Positions 1 to 6,107 of a stretch of 12,333 bases of DNA are shown here, in pieces. The notes under the pieces are model-generated. The model did no database searches, was not told the origin of the DNA, and saw only the letters and a list, made by a program, of their open reading frames with translations. The first letter of the stretch is position 1, and each line of letters starts with the position of its first letter. The DNA comes from JAVRLB01 sp049965455 (GTDB lineage: Archaea; Thermoplasmatota; Thermoplasmata; Thermoplasmatales; ARK-15). Made by a program: the position numbers and the translations under genes. The stretch spans positions 1-12,333 of the forward strand of contig JBMFWH010000043.1 in assembly GCA_049965455.1 (NCBI GenBank), read 5' to 3'.

Positions 1-74
1 TAAAAAAGAATCTTTGTTAATGGCGCATAATCCTAATATACGATCTTGAAAGTGCTGAACTAAACGCAAATATA

Positions 75-90
75 TCGTAATAGGTCACGA
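75..90 (-). promoter_or_regulatory. Palindromic operator candidate, copy 1, with leftward promoter
   Basis: Read on the minus strand, this is TCGTGACCTATTACGA, the same near-palindrome found before mrp (236-251) and pyrB (12246-12261). It is followed at once by a TATA-like stretch (GATATATTTG on the minus strand, about 66-76). The three copies also share CTTC plus a few A/T bases just before the palindrome. This arrangement predicts a transcript running left from about position 45. No convincing start codon follows within the window (the only ATG, at 28-26, opens a three-codon frame), so the gene or RNA it serves must lie mostly off the left edge. The motif is seen directly; its promoter role is inferred. 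Confidence 0.5.
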
Positions 91-163
91 TTCTGAAGTT
101 AAGTTCTCATAAAAGCTAGTATTATGCGTAATTTTTCCGAATTTAAAGAATAGATAACATATT

Positions 164-251
164 TTATTTTGTAATAATAATAAATTAAAAATATATTGTA
201 TTAAAGGAACTTTCTATTATATTACCACTTCATAATCGTGACCAGTTACGA
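164..251 (+). repeat. 88-bp promoter repeat, copy before mrp
   Basis: This segment matches the reverse complement of 12246-12333 at 78 of 88 positions with no gaps. The first 50 bases, an AT-rich block starting TTATTTTGTAATAATAAT, differ at only three positions. The match ends exactly with the palindrome at 236-251, after which the two promoters diverge. It contains no ORF. It could be a duplicated promoter/operator segment or a small dispersed element. The partner copy runs into the window edge, so the true left boundary of the repeat is unknown. Confidence 0.85.
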
Positions 252-297
252 TATTTAAAAAAGTTAATATAAGATAAAGCGATTCTCGGTTAGGTGA
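236..297 (+). promoter_or_regulatory. mrp promoter: operator palindrome, TATA box and SD
   Basis: The palindrome TCGTGACCAGTTACGA (236-251) abuts a TATA-like ATATTTAAAA (251-260), occupying the place of a BRE or upstream activator site. Transcription would begin near 280. A strong archaeal Shine-Dalgarno AGGTGA (292-297) lies six bases before the ATG at 304, so this gene is leadered. A protein bound on the palindrome could either recruit or block TBP/TFB; the sequence does not show which. Confidence 0.6.
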
Positions 298-303
298 AGA
301 TAT

Positions 304-1113
304 ATGGTAGCAGATCTTTCAAAAATAAAGCCTATTTTACAGCAAAATGATAAAATGCAACAAAAAATGAAAGGCATTAAGCATAAGGTTATGGTAATGA
401 GCGGCAAAGGCGGGGTCGGTAAAACTACGGTTGCAGTGAACCTAGCGGTAGCACTTTCTAATAGAGGATATAAAGTTGGGATTTTAGATGCAGATATGCA
501 TGGCCCAAACGTTCCAAAAATGTTAGGCATACCTTCCACTACAAAACTGTTCGGTTCAGATGAAGGCATAGATCCTATTTCTATCTCTTCAACTCTAAAA
601 ATGGTATCTATTGAATTAATACTTCCAGATTCAGATACACCGGTGATATGGAGAGGATCATTAAAACATAAGGCAATACAACAATTTTTAGAAGACGTAA
701 ACTGGGGTGAGTTAGATTACCTTATTGTTGATTTACCGCCTGGAACTGGCGATGAACCATTGAGCGTGGTCCAGTTGATAAAAGATGTGGACGGAGTCAT
801 AATTGTAATAACGCCTCAGGAAGTAGCGTTGATAGATGCCAAAAAAGCGATCAATTTTGCAAGGCAGGTAAACGTAAAGGTTGTAGGATTGATAGAAAAT
901 ATGAGCGGAGACGTGTTTGGAGTAGGCGGTGGAGAGAAAGCTGCCAAGGATTTTAGTGTGCCATTTTTAGGCAGAGTGCCATTGAACAAAAAGATTGTAG
1001 AGTCTGGAGATAAAGGGATTCCGTTTATATTAGAACCTGTCGAAACAGAATATGTAAAGGAATTCAATACAATAACAGATAAAATATTGAATAATATAGA
1101 AAATAAAAACTGA
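304..1113 (+). CDS. Mrp/Nbp35/ApbC-type P-loop ATPase, cysteine-free
   Basis: A 269-residue member of the MinD/Mrp family of deviant Walker A ATPases, whose relatives carry and transfer iron-sulfur clusters. Visible motifs are the deviant Walker A SGKGGVGKTT (33-42), switch I DADMHGPNVP (62-71), and the switch II/Walker B region IVDLPPGTGDEPLS (141-154), all typical of Mrp rather than MinD. Residues 198-212 read ENMSGDVFGVGGGEK. In ordinary Mrp proteins a CPxC-containing segment of roughly a dozen residues sits between ENMS and the GGG motif; here it is missing, and the protein has no cysteine anywhere. The ATPase core looks intact, so classical cluster binding through the CxxC pair is not possible. 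The start is fixed by AGGTGA six bases upstream. PCNA follows 55 bases later on the same strand with its own SD. The family call is firm; the substrate is unknown. Confidence 0.9.
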   Translation: MVADLSKIKPILQQNDKMQQKMKGIKHKVMVMSGKGGVGKTTVAVNLAVALSNRGYKVGILDADMHGPNVPKMLGIPSTTKLFGSDEGIDPISISSTLKMVSIELILPDSDTPVIWRGSLKHKAIQQFLEDVNWGELDYLIVDLPPGTGDEPLSVVQLIKDVDGVIIVITPQEVALIDAKKAINFARQVNVKVVGLIENMSGDVFGVGGGEKAAKDFSVPFLGRVPLNKKIVESGDKGIPFILEPVETEYVKEFNTITDKILNNIENKN

Positions 1114-1157
1114 ATACATGCAAAATTTTATTAATTTGTAAGTAAATACAGTTTTGT

Positions 1158-1162
1158 GGGAG
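1158..1162 (+). promoter_or_regulatory. Shine-Dalgarno that fixes the PCNA start
   Basis: GGGAG at 1158-1162 lies six bases before ATG 1169. A longer in-frame reading from TTG 1154 would place this SD inside the gene and add five residues not expected at the N-terminus of PCNA, so 1169 is preferred. Confidence 0.7.
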
Positions 1163-1168
1163 TTCATT

Positions 1169-1900
1169 ATGGAACTTAAAATGAAGATTAAAGATTTAAG
1201 AGACGTCGTAAACATGCTTTTGACCCTGGTAACTGAAGCTAAATTTGAGTTTACAGAAAAAGGTCTAAACGTTAAATGTGTGGATAGTGCTCACGTAGCT
1301 ATGATAGTAGTAAACCTCGGAAAAGAGGCTTTCATAGAGTATGACTTTGAAGAAGAGATGAGCATAGGCATAGACCTGGATAAAATTAAGGATTTCTTGA
1401 AACTCGCAGCGCCTGAAGACATTGTATCTTTGAAATTGGATGATCGTAAAATTACATTTTCAGTCAGGAACTTAACAAGAAGTATGACAACAATTGATCC
1501 TTCAAACATCACATCTCCAAAGATCCCTTCTTTGGGATTACCAGCGAAAGCGACAGTATCTTCGTCCCAGTTTGCTGAAGGATTGAGAGCAGGGGAAGCA
1601 GTTTCAGATAATATTACGCTCTACCTGACACCGAATGAACTTGAGATTTATACTTCTTCAGAAGAAGACACCTCAAAAATGGTTATCCCGAAAGATCTTT
1701 TGAAAGATCTACAATGCCAGGAAGAGGTTAAAAGTATTTATCCTATAGACTATCTATTGAAATTTATAAGAGCTGTAGATTTTTCTGAGAACGTAACGAT
1801 AAATTTGGGAAAAGATTACCCTGTAAAAATCGAATTTACATTCAAGGATAATAAAGGGGATGGATTGTTTTTGCTGGCTCCAAGAATCGAAGGCGATTAA
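1169..1900 (+). CDS. pcn: DNA polymerase sliding clamp (PCNA)
   Basis: A 243-residue archaeal PCNA, the usual length. It forms a homotrimeric ring around DNA that tethers the replicative polymerase, FEN1, ligase and other PIP-box partners. The sequence shows the N-terminal clamp domain (about 1-118, including EFTEKGLNVKCVDSAHVAM), the interdomain connector region (about 105-130), the second domain, and the family's C-terminal signature LFLLAPRIE just before the end. The protein is acidic, as expected. The ATG at 1169 is chosen because it follows GGGAG. It may be cotranscribed with the Mrp-type ATPase 55 bases upstream. It ends one base before the convergent glycosyltransferase gene stops, so both transcripts must terminate inside the opposing gene. 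Confidence 0.95.
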   Translation: MELKMKIKDLRDVVNMLLTLVTEAKFEFTEKGLNVKCVDSAHVAMIVVNLGKEAFIEYDFEEEMSIGIDLDKIKDFLKLAAPEDIVSLKLDDRKITFSVRNLTRSMTTIDPSNITSPKIPSLGLPAKATVSSSQFAEGLRAGEAVSDNITLYLTPNELEIYTSSEEDTSKMVIPKDLLKDLQCQEEVKSIYPIDYLLKFIRAVDFSENVTINLGKDYPVKIEFTFKDNKGDGLFLLAPRIEGD

Positions 1901-1901
1901 T

Positions 1902-2564
1902 CTATCCTGTAAATCTTTTTCTTATTAAAAACAATAGATTTAGTATTCCATCCCGAAACGTATTTAACTTTTTTTGGCCTTTTCTAATTCCGTATTTTAT
2001 AGGAATTTCCATAAATTTACCATTTTTTAAAGCCTCTACTTTAATCTCTTCAGAAAATGCCATTCCATCCGCATTTAAGTTCATTTTTTTAAGCAACGAT
2101 CTTTTAAATATCCACATTCCAGACTGGGAATCTTTTATCTTATGAAAATAGAGAGTTAAAAACGCAAAATTCAAAATAGCATTCCCAAGTCTGTGCGTTT
2201 TATCCATCTCTTCGAAACCACGCAAATTCGTAATTCGGTCACATGAAATAAAATCTGCATTATGAGAGCGTAGATACTCTATTATGGCAGGGATGTCGAT
2301 AACAGGATATGTATCATCTCCATCCAAGGTTACTATTATATCTCCCTTTACGGCAGCAAAACCGGTTTTATAGGCTCTTCCATATCCCTTTCTCTCTTCT
2401 CTGATTATCTTAGCACCCAGAGATTCGGCAATTTCAGGGGTTTTATCAGAAGATCTATCGACAACTATTATTTCATATTGCTCTTTCATCTCTTTATGAA
2501 TCTTGCTGATTACTACTCCTATACTTTTCTCTTCGTTTCTGGTAGGGATTACTATTGAGATCAC
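1902..2564 (-). CDS. Family 2 glycosyltransferase, dolichyl-phosphate sugar synthase-like
   Basis: A 220-residue GT-A fold glycosyltransferase. It opens with the nucleotide-binding strand ISIVIPTRNEE and IIVVDRSSDKT, has the metal-binding acidic cluster DGDD at 81-84 (within VTLDGDDTYP), and carries DSQSGMWIF near 145-153. That last motif and the overall length match polyprenol-phosphate mannose/glucose synthases. The family transfers a sugar from a nucleotide donor to dolichyl phosphate on the cytoplasmic face of the membrane, supplying N-glycosylation or surface glycans. There is no C-terminal TM pair, so it resembles the short peripheral type. The start is GTG (2564), overlapping the upstream stop as GTGA and preceded by GGTGG. 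The sugar specificity cannot be read from the sequence. Confidence 0.88.
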   Translation of the reverse strand: MISIVIPTRNEEKSIGVVISKIHKEMKEQYEIIVVDRSSDKTPEIAESLGAKIIREERKGYGRAYKTGFAAVKGDIIVTLDGDDTYPVIDIPAIIEYLRSHNADFISCDRITNLRGFEEMDKTHRLGNAILNFAFLTLYFHKIKDSQSGMWIFKRSLLKKMNLNADGMAFSEEIKVEALKNGKFMEIPIKYGIRKGQKKLNTFRDGILNLLFLIRKRFTG

Positions 2565-3346
2565 TTAAATCCACCTTTTTTTACTTTGCAATATACATAT
2601 CCAATCATAGCTATACCTAACCTGGATAAAGGTACTAATTTAAAAGTTTTATTGTTGAACATTTTTTTTAAGTTATAGTTTCCCCATAAGTTGCCATGTT
2701 TTAACGTGAGCTGTTTTCTACCGTATCCGTTCCAAAACGCCTGCTTATAAAACGATATATAATTTTCTCTGGTCTTGTTATATACGATTGCTCTTTCATC
2801 ATAGTACAATTTTTTGTTTTCAGCTACGGCCCTAAAATTCAGGTCAATATCCTCGGCTGTGATAAATAATGGATCAAAACCACCTAATTTTAAAAACAAG
2901 GATTTTTTGTAACCTAGGTTACAGCTTGGATAAGTAAGATCCACATTTTTATAATATAGTTTTACTCTATCTAACTCTGCAAATTTTTTGTTTCCGATCA
3001 AGATAGTATTTCCAGCCACTATTTCTTCCCCTTTTTCAAAATCCTCCCGCATGTATTTTAGCCATGAAGGATCTAAAATTACGTCTCCGTCTGTAAATAT
3101 AACATAATCTGAACTTGAGTTTGCTACTCCTATGTTCCGGCCCTCTCCTCTGCTGCACTTTTTCTGGATTAGCTTTATATTGTCATATCTGTCTGCATAT
3201 TCTTTAATTATTTGCGTAGTCTTATCTGTGCTCATAGAATCTACTATAATAAGTTCCCAAGGAGGTTCCTGCAGTAGCGCAGATTCTATAAAATTCAAAA
3301 TATTTTTTTCTTCGTTTTTAACTGTTGTGATTATAGATACTTTCAC
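2561..3346 (-). CDS. Family 2 glycosyltransferase
   Basis: A 261-residue GT2 enzyme. It shows the N-terminal donor-binding strand KVSIITTVKNEE, LIIVDSMSTDKT, the metal-binding DGD at 86-88 (IFTDGDV), and a catalytic-base type acidic motif AEDIDL at 164-169 after the GGFDP loop. This is typical of rhamnosyl/galactosyl/mannosyl-type GT2 enzymes that build glycans on lipid carriers. It has a basic, weakly hydrophobic C-terminus but no clear TM segment. Translation starts at GTG (3346) with no SD; a TATA-like stretch lies about 3362-3374, so the mRNA is probably leaderless. The next gene overlaps by four bases. The pair probably acts in one glycan pathway, such as surface protein N-glycosylation; the acceptor is unknown. 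Confidence 0.88.
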   Translation of the reverse strand: MKVSIITTVKNEEKNILNFIESALLQEPPWELIIVDSMSTDKTTQIIKEYADRYDNIKLIQKKCSRGEGRNIGVANSSSDYVIFTDGDVILDPSWLKYMREDFEKGEEIVAGNTILIGNKKFAELDRVKLYYKNVDLTYPSCNLGYKKSLFLKLGGFDPLFITAEDIDLNFRAVAENKKLYYDERAIVYNKTRENYISFYKQAFWNGYGRKQLTLKHGNLWGNYNLKKMFNNKTFKLVPLSRLGIAMIGYVYCKVKKGGFK

Positions 3347-3420
3347 AGATATGTAAATTTAATATTATATTATAATTTTTGCGTGAAATTACTTAGTGTT
3401 GTTGATATGCAACAATATTT

Positions 3421-3622
3421 ATGCATATCGTGGTTTTGGTGATTTATCCGGCTGCAGGTATTCATTATAGTCATATATTTATGGCATTAATGATCAGGTT
3501 GTGTTTTTCGTTAACCCTCTTAACATCACATTTAGAAGGGGTAATCCGTTTGATTCTTTAAGTTCGTTAGAGGTAAGCCTCTTCGAGGTCCTGCACTCAC
3601 TATGCTACTTTTTTACCTGTAA
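3421..3622 (+). pseudogene. Decayed transposase N-terminal fragment (IS5-like) in the gap 3347-3774
   Basis: No intact gene lies between 3347 and 3774. A reading frame from ATG 3421 to TAA 3559-3561 encodes 46 residues including YSHIFMALMIR, then a short hydrophobic stretch, then LEGVIRLIL. This resembles the N-terminal signature of archaeal IS5-type transposases (Y-S-[DH]-x-F, hydrophobic block, [RS]-x-LEG-[FVL]-x-R-x-[LI]). A single shift near 3554-3558 continues it as FKFVRGKPLRGPALTML up to TAA 3620-3622, roughly where the family has a P-x-x-[ST]-T-L element. Everything after is broken by stops. I infer a degenerate insertion-sequence remnant. The match is from memory of the family pattern, not a search, and chance cannot be excluded. 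Confidence 0.35.
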
Positions 3623-3737
3623 ATTTTTTGAGATCGTTAAGTCATGGGAAATTACAGGATGTATTCAATATCTGCTATAAGTGAAGATTATCTCGCCATC
3701 AGGAATGAAAAAAGATAGTATAAAATAGTAAATCGTA

Positions 3738-3745
3738 TTTTAAAT
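3738..3745 (+). promoter_or_regulatory. TATA box of the cupin gene
   Basis: TTTAAATA lies 30 bases before the ATG at 3775, placing the transcript start close to the start codon. The mRNA would be leaderless or nearly so. No good SD precedes the ATG. Confidence 0.45.
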
Positions 3746-3774
3746 AGAATAGAAAGACATGGATGTGAGTAAAG

Positions 3775-4116
3775 ATGTATTCTAAAAATATAATGGATAT
3801 TGAATCAAATGAAGTAGATATGGAAGGAGCTAAAAACGCATATATCCAGTGGCTAATAACCAAGAAAGATGGTGCCAATACTTTTGCGCTGAGGAGATTT
3901 GTACTTAAAAAGGGTGGATATATACCACCACATCAACATCCTTGGGAGCATGAAATATACATATTAAAAGGAAAAGGCACAGTGGTTGCAGGTAATGTTC
4001 AAAAAGATCTTAAAGAAGGAGATTTTGCATACATAGAACCTGACGTGGTTCACTGGTATAAAAACAATGACGATTCTGAATGGATATTTTTATGTGCAAT
4101 TCCATACAAAGAATAA
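3775..4116 (+). CDS. Small single-domain cupin protein
   Basis: A 113-residue protein that is almost entirely one cupin_2 beta-barrel. Cupin motif 1 is GGYIPPHQHPWEHEIYILKGKG-like at about 47-68, giving ligands H53, H55 and E60. Motif 2 is GDFAYIEPDVVHWYKN at about 82-97, giving H93. All four expected metal ligands are present, so it probably binds Fe, Mn, Ni or Zn. Members of this group include dioxygenases, isomerases, sugar- and auxin-type binding proteins and small sensors, so the reaction cannot be assigned. It stands alone, between a decayed gap and the surface module, with its own TATA box and no partner gene in an operon. Confidence 0.85.
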   Translation: MYSKNIMDIESNEVDMEGAKNAYIQWLITKKDGANTFALRRFVLKKGGYIPPHQHPWEHEIYILKGKGTVVAGNVQKDLKEGDFAYIEPDVVHWYKNNDDSEWIFLCAIPYKE

Positions 4117-4172
4117 TTCTATCCTGCCAAAATCTAAGAGTGTGGAACTGTTAAAAATTGTACCATAAACAG

Positions 4173-4180
4173 TATATATT
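4173..4180 (+). promoter_or_regulatory. TATA box for leader ORF and surface protein
   Basis: TATATATT, with centre about 25 bases before ATG 4201, is the ideal archaeal spacing for a transcript that begins at that ATG. It is the only good TATA-like element between the cupin stop and the surface-protein gene. Confidence 0.55.
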
Positions 4181-4200
4181 GAAAATTTGATATCCTTTTA

Positions 4201-4278
4201 ATGGATAAAAATCATAGTTTACTTAGATTTTATGCTGATTGCCATCCTCTTTTTTTTGATTTAAGGGAGGTGGTATAA
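4201..4278 (+). CDS. Possible 25-residue leaderless leader peptide (uORF)
   Basis: An ATG at the predicted transcript start opens a 25-codon frame that begins MDKNHSLL and ends DLREVV, closing with TAA at 4276-4278, two bases before the proposed CTG start (4281) of the next gene. Its last codons lie over the Shine-Dalgarno element of that gene (4265-4273). Ribosomes translating it would open the hairpin at 4242-4273 and deliver themselves next to the downstream start, a typical arrangement for translational coupling. I do not recognise the peptide, and a short frame like this can occur by chance; the position relative to the TATA box is the main support. Confidence 0.4.
   Translation: MDKNHSLLRFYADCHPLFFDLREVV
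4242..4273 (+). promoter_or_regulatory. Hairpin that can bury the Shine-Dalgarno of the surface-protein gene
   Basis: The SD GGGAGGTGG (4265-4273) closely matches the archaeal anti-SD. Upstream, CCATCCTCTTTT (4242-4253) can pair with AAGGGAGGTGG (4263-4273): CCA with TGG, one bulged T, CCTC with GAGG, then two G-U and two A-U pairs, leaving a nine-base loop. When folded it would block ribosome entry. Pairing is derived by hand; stability was not calculated. Confidence 0.45.
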
Positions 4279-4280
4279 TC

Positions 4281-5234
4281 CTGAATAAACTTTTAATCGT
4301 GCTGATAATATCCTTATTCATCGTGCCAGCATCGGTAAACGGTGCTGTTATTAGCACTAATTCACAAAATATTGTCATACATGCAACAAACTTCCAAATA
4401 TTAATTCCCAAAAATATTCCTGAGATATCAATTGTTTCAGGCTCCAGCAATTATTCAATCACTTATTCTGATATCTTACTGATGCAGAATAATAATCAAA
4501 TAACTATGGATTATCCACTATCTGGCATATGGACAATTTCTCAGGTAAATGGCACGAACCAGCAATATGGTAGATATATTGAGATAATAATGAACAGATT
4601 ATTGGAAATAAATGATTTCAGCAGTTTAAATATCACTTTTCAGTTTTTAATTGCTAGCAAAACGTATAATAAAACGATCCCAAGCTTTACTGGCGTTTAT
4701 ACTATTCCAGTAAACAACAGTACTTTAAACATTAACATACTAATAAGTCAATCAGGACATATAGCATCAAATTACATAATATTAAAACAGCAGTATTCTG
4801 GATTTGAAAAGAGCCTCAAATTTGGGTATATGCAGAACAGGAATAAGATATGGAGCAATATACCCGGAAAGAACTCCTTATCTATGCTTTCTGGGCCTGA
4901 AAATTATATGTCTGTGGGTTTGGTTAATAAAGAAAATATTATAAATACGTATGGTTGGAGCAATTATCTATCCGGTAATGCAATTCAGAATTTTAGCACA
5001 TATTACAGTTTCAACAATAACATACTAAACATATTTTTCTTTTATCCAAACAGCCCAACTATTGTACATGACCCGGAAATAAATTTGCCAGGTTCAATTT
5101 TTAGTACAATCCACGCTGTCATCAGCCAAGCCAGGCAATTTATCCTGGATAATATTTATTCCTTGGTTACAGGGATGTTTATTGCAATAGTTATAATATC
5201 CATAGGATTTATAAGCATAAGGAAAAAGGATTAA
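4281..5234 (+). CDS. Exported, C-terminally membrane-anchored protein of unknown function (CTG start proposed)
   Basis: I do not recognise this 317-residue protein. It starts with a signal peptide (Asn-Lys at residues 2-3, hydrophobic core LLIVLIISLFIV, a likely cleavage region PASVNGA near 17-23). A Ser/Thr/Asn-rich ectodomain with many NxS/T sequons follows, then a TM segment near the C-terminus (about 290-312) and a short basic tail RKKD. It should sit outside the membrane, C-terminus inside. The start is odd: the excellent SD at 4265-4273 is followed at proper spacing only by CTG (4281), which keeps the lysine of the signal peptide. The first conventional start, GTG 4299, is 25 bases from the SD and loses that lysine. 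Non-canonical initiation or a base error is possible. Its stop lies five bases from the stop of the convergent regulator gene. Confidence 0.75.
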   Translation: MNKLLIVLIISLFIVPASVNGAVISTNSQNIVIHATNFQILIPKNIPEISIVSGSSNYSITYSDILLMQNNNQITMDYPLSGIWTISQVNGTNQQYGRYIEIIMNRLLEINDFSSLNITFQFLIASKTYNKTIPSFTGVYTIPVNNSTLNINILISQSGHIASNYIILKQQYSGFEKSLKFGYMQNRNKIWSNIPGKNSLSMLSGPENYMSVGLVNKENIINTYGWSNYLSGNAIQNFSTYYSFNNNILNIFFFYPNSPTIVHDPEINLPGSIFSTIHAVISQARQFILDNIYSLVTGMFIAIVIISIGFISIRKKD

Positions 5235-5239
5235 GAGCA

Positions 5240-5767
5240 CTATTTATCTGCCAACCACAAGTTTACAAAAGAGTCTATAAGTTTGTCTATAAAGGTTCTC
5301 CTGTACTTAATAAGCACATTTGCTATTTTCTCTGGGAACTTAGAAAAATATAGCTTTTCACCATTTTCTATTTTATAGTCTATGATATCATAGCTCAACA
5401 ATTTTTTTAGATAATATGCTATAGATGCATTAGTAAGCATTAGCTCTTTATTTATATCTTTAGCAGAAACCAATTTTTTTTCAAGTATAATTATAACTAT
5501 TTTTCTCGGTACATCCTGTCTTAATATACCCAATAAGTATCTCTCTTCGGGTGAATGAGTATTACTAGCATAATATCTCCGATATTTCCCATCGATCTTA
5601 GATGTTATCAGTTCCAATTTTTCAAGTTTTTCTAAATGATACTCAAGCACACCAATCTGTATATTTGTAATTCTAGACAATTCTCTAAAATGTATGCCTG
5701 GATTGTTAACTATGGTTTCGTATATTTTCCGCTGGTACTCCAGTTCAAATTCCAAATTTATATTCAC
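5240..5767 (-). CDS. Tandem winged-helix transcriptional regulator
   Basis: A 175-residue cytoplasmic DNA-binding protein with two winged-helix (ArsR/MarR-like) units. The first, about 8-70, contains NPGIHFRELSRITNIQIGVLEYHLEKLEKLELI, the GIHxRELxR...YHL pattern common in archaeal wHTH regulators, and a wing at KIDGKYRRYY. The second, about 78-145, contains KDINKELMLTNASIAYYLKKLLSYDII and a wing at KIENGEKLYF. Only the DNA-binding units are evident; there is no ligand or metal-site domain. Translation begins at GTG 5767, which overlaps the stop of the membrane protein upstream as GTGA, so the two products are made together. It may control the adjacent surface-protein genes, but its operator is not identifiable. 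Confidence 0.82.
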   Translation of the reverse strand: MNINLEFELEYQRKIYETIVNNPGIHFRELSRITNIQIGVLEYHLEKLEKLELITSKIDGKYRRYYASNTHSPEERYLLGILRQDVPRKIVIIILEKKLVSAKDINKELMLTNASIAYYLKKLLSYDIIDYKIENGEKLYFSKFPEKIANVLIKYRRTFIDKLIDSFVNLWLADK

Positions 5768-6018
5768 CTTTTAACAATTAGCAGATACAAGATAAAAAGT
5801 ATAAAAACGTCAATAAGCGCATATAAATAAAGTGGTAGATTTACTGCATCAAAAACAGATATGAAATAGATGATGGGCTTTATTAAAAACATGGAAAATA
5901 AAACAATTGCAAAAATAAATATTTTTGATCTGACTCTGATAAATGAAGCTATAGAGAGAACTAAAAAAAGAAAACTGAACACCAATATTATAGCCATTAA
6001 AATCGTATCTATATTCAT
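5764..6018 (-). CDS. Small three-helix membrane protein, probable partner of the wHTH regulator
   Basis: An 84-residue hydrophobic protein with three predicted TM helices (about 5-27, 33-53 and 61-81), a short basic loop RVRSK after the first, and a C-terminal VKR. The start is ATG 6018 with a well-placed AGGTGA (6026-6031) seven bases upstream and a TATA-like TAATTATACT at 6060-6051. The gene overlaps the regulator by four bases. Small multi-TM proteins encoded beside winged-helix regulators recur in archaea, and such pairs are thought to sense the membrane or hold the regulator there. That role is inference here; the protein has no recognisable sensory domain. Confidence 0.72.
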   Translation of the reverse strand: MNIDTILMAIILVFSFLFLVLSIASFIRVRSKIFIFAIVLFSMFLIKPIIYFISVFDAVNLPLYLYALIDVFILFILYLLIVKR

Positions 6019-6107
6019 TATGGTTTCACCTGATTTTACTTAATTATTTTAGTATAATTAACCTTTCTGTAAATAATAGGAATATAAAAAATTAAAATAG
6101 TTTAGTC

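Noticed and set aside
75..251. The repeated palindromes could be replication origin boxes near the PCNA gene.
   Set aside because: They do not resemble the archaeal ORB consensus, no Cdc6/Orc1 gene is present, and their fixed place beside TATA boxes fits promoters better. It is not fully excluded.
264..569. Open frame of about 100 codons antisense to mrp, and similar antisense frames inside PCNA, pyrB, pyrI, ribK and the glycosyltransferases.
   Set aside because: They mirror strongly recognised genes, have low-complexity or unnatural composition, and lack SD or promoter support.
2228..2243. TCGTAATTCGGTCACA inside the glycosyltransferase resembles the operator.
   Set aside because: It needs an inserted base, lacks the final CGA arm, and lies within coding sequence far from a promoter.
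3560..3600. tRNA-like TTCGAGG loop in the gap after the glycosyltransferases.
   Set aside because: The bases on both sides do not form a T-arm stem and no acceptor or anticodon arm can be drawn.
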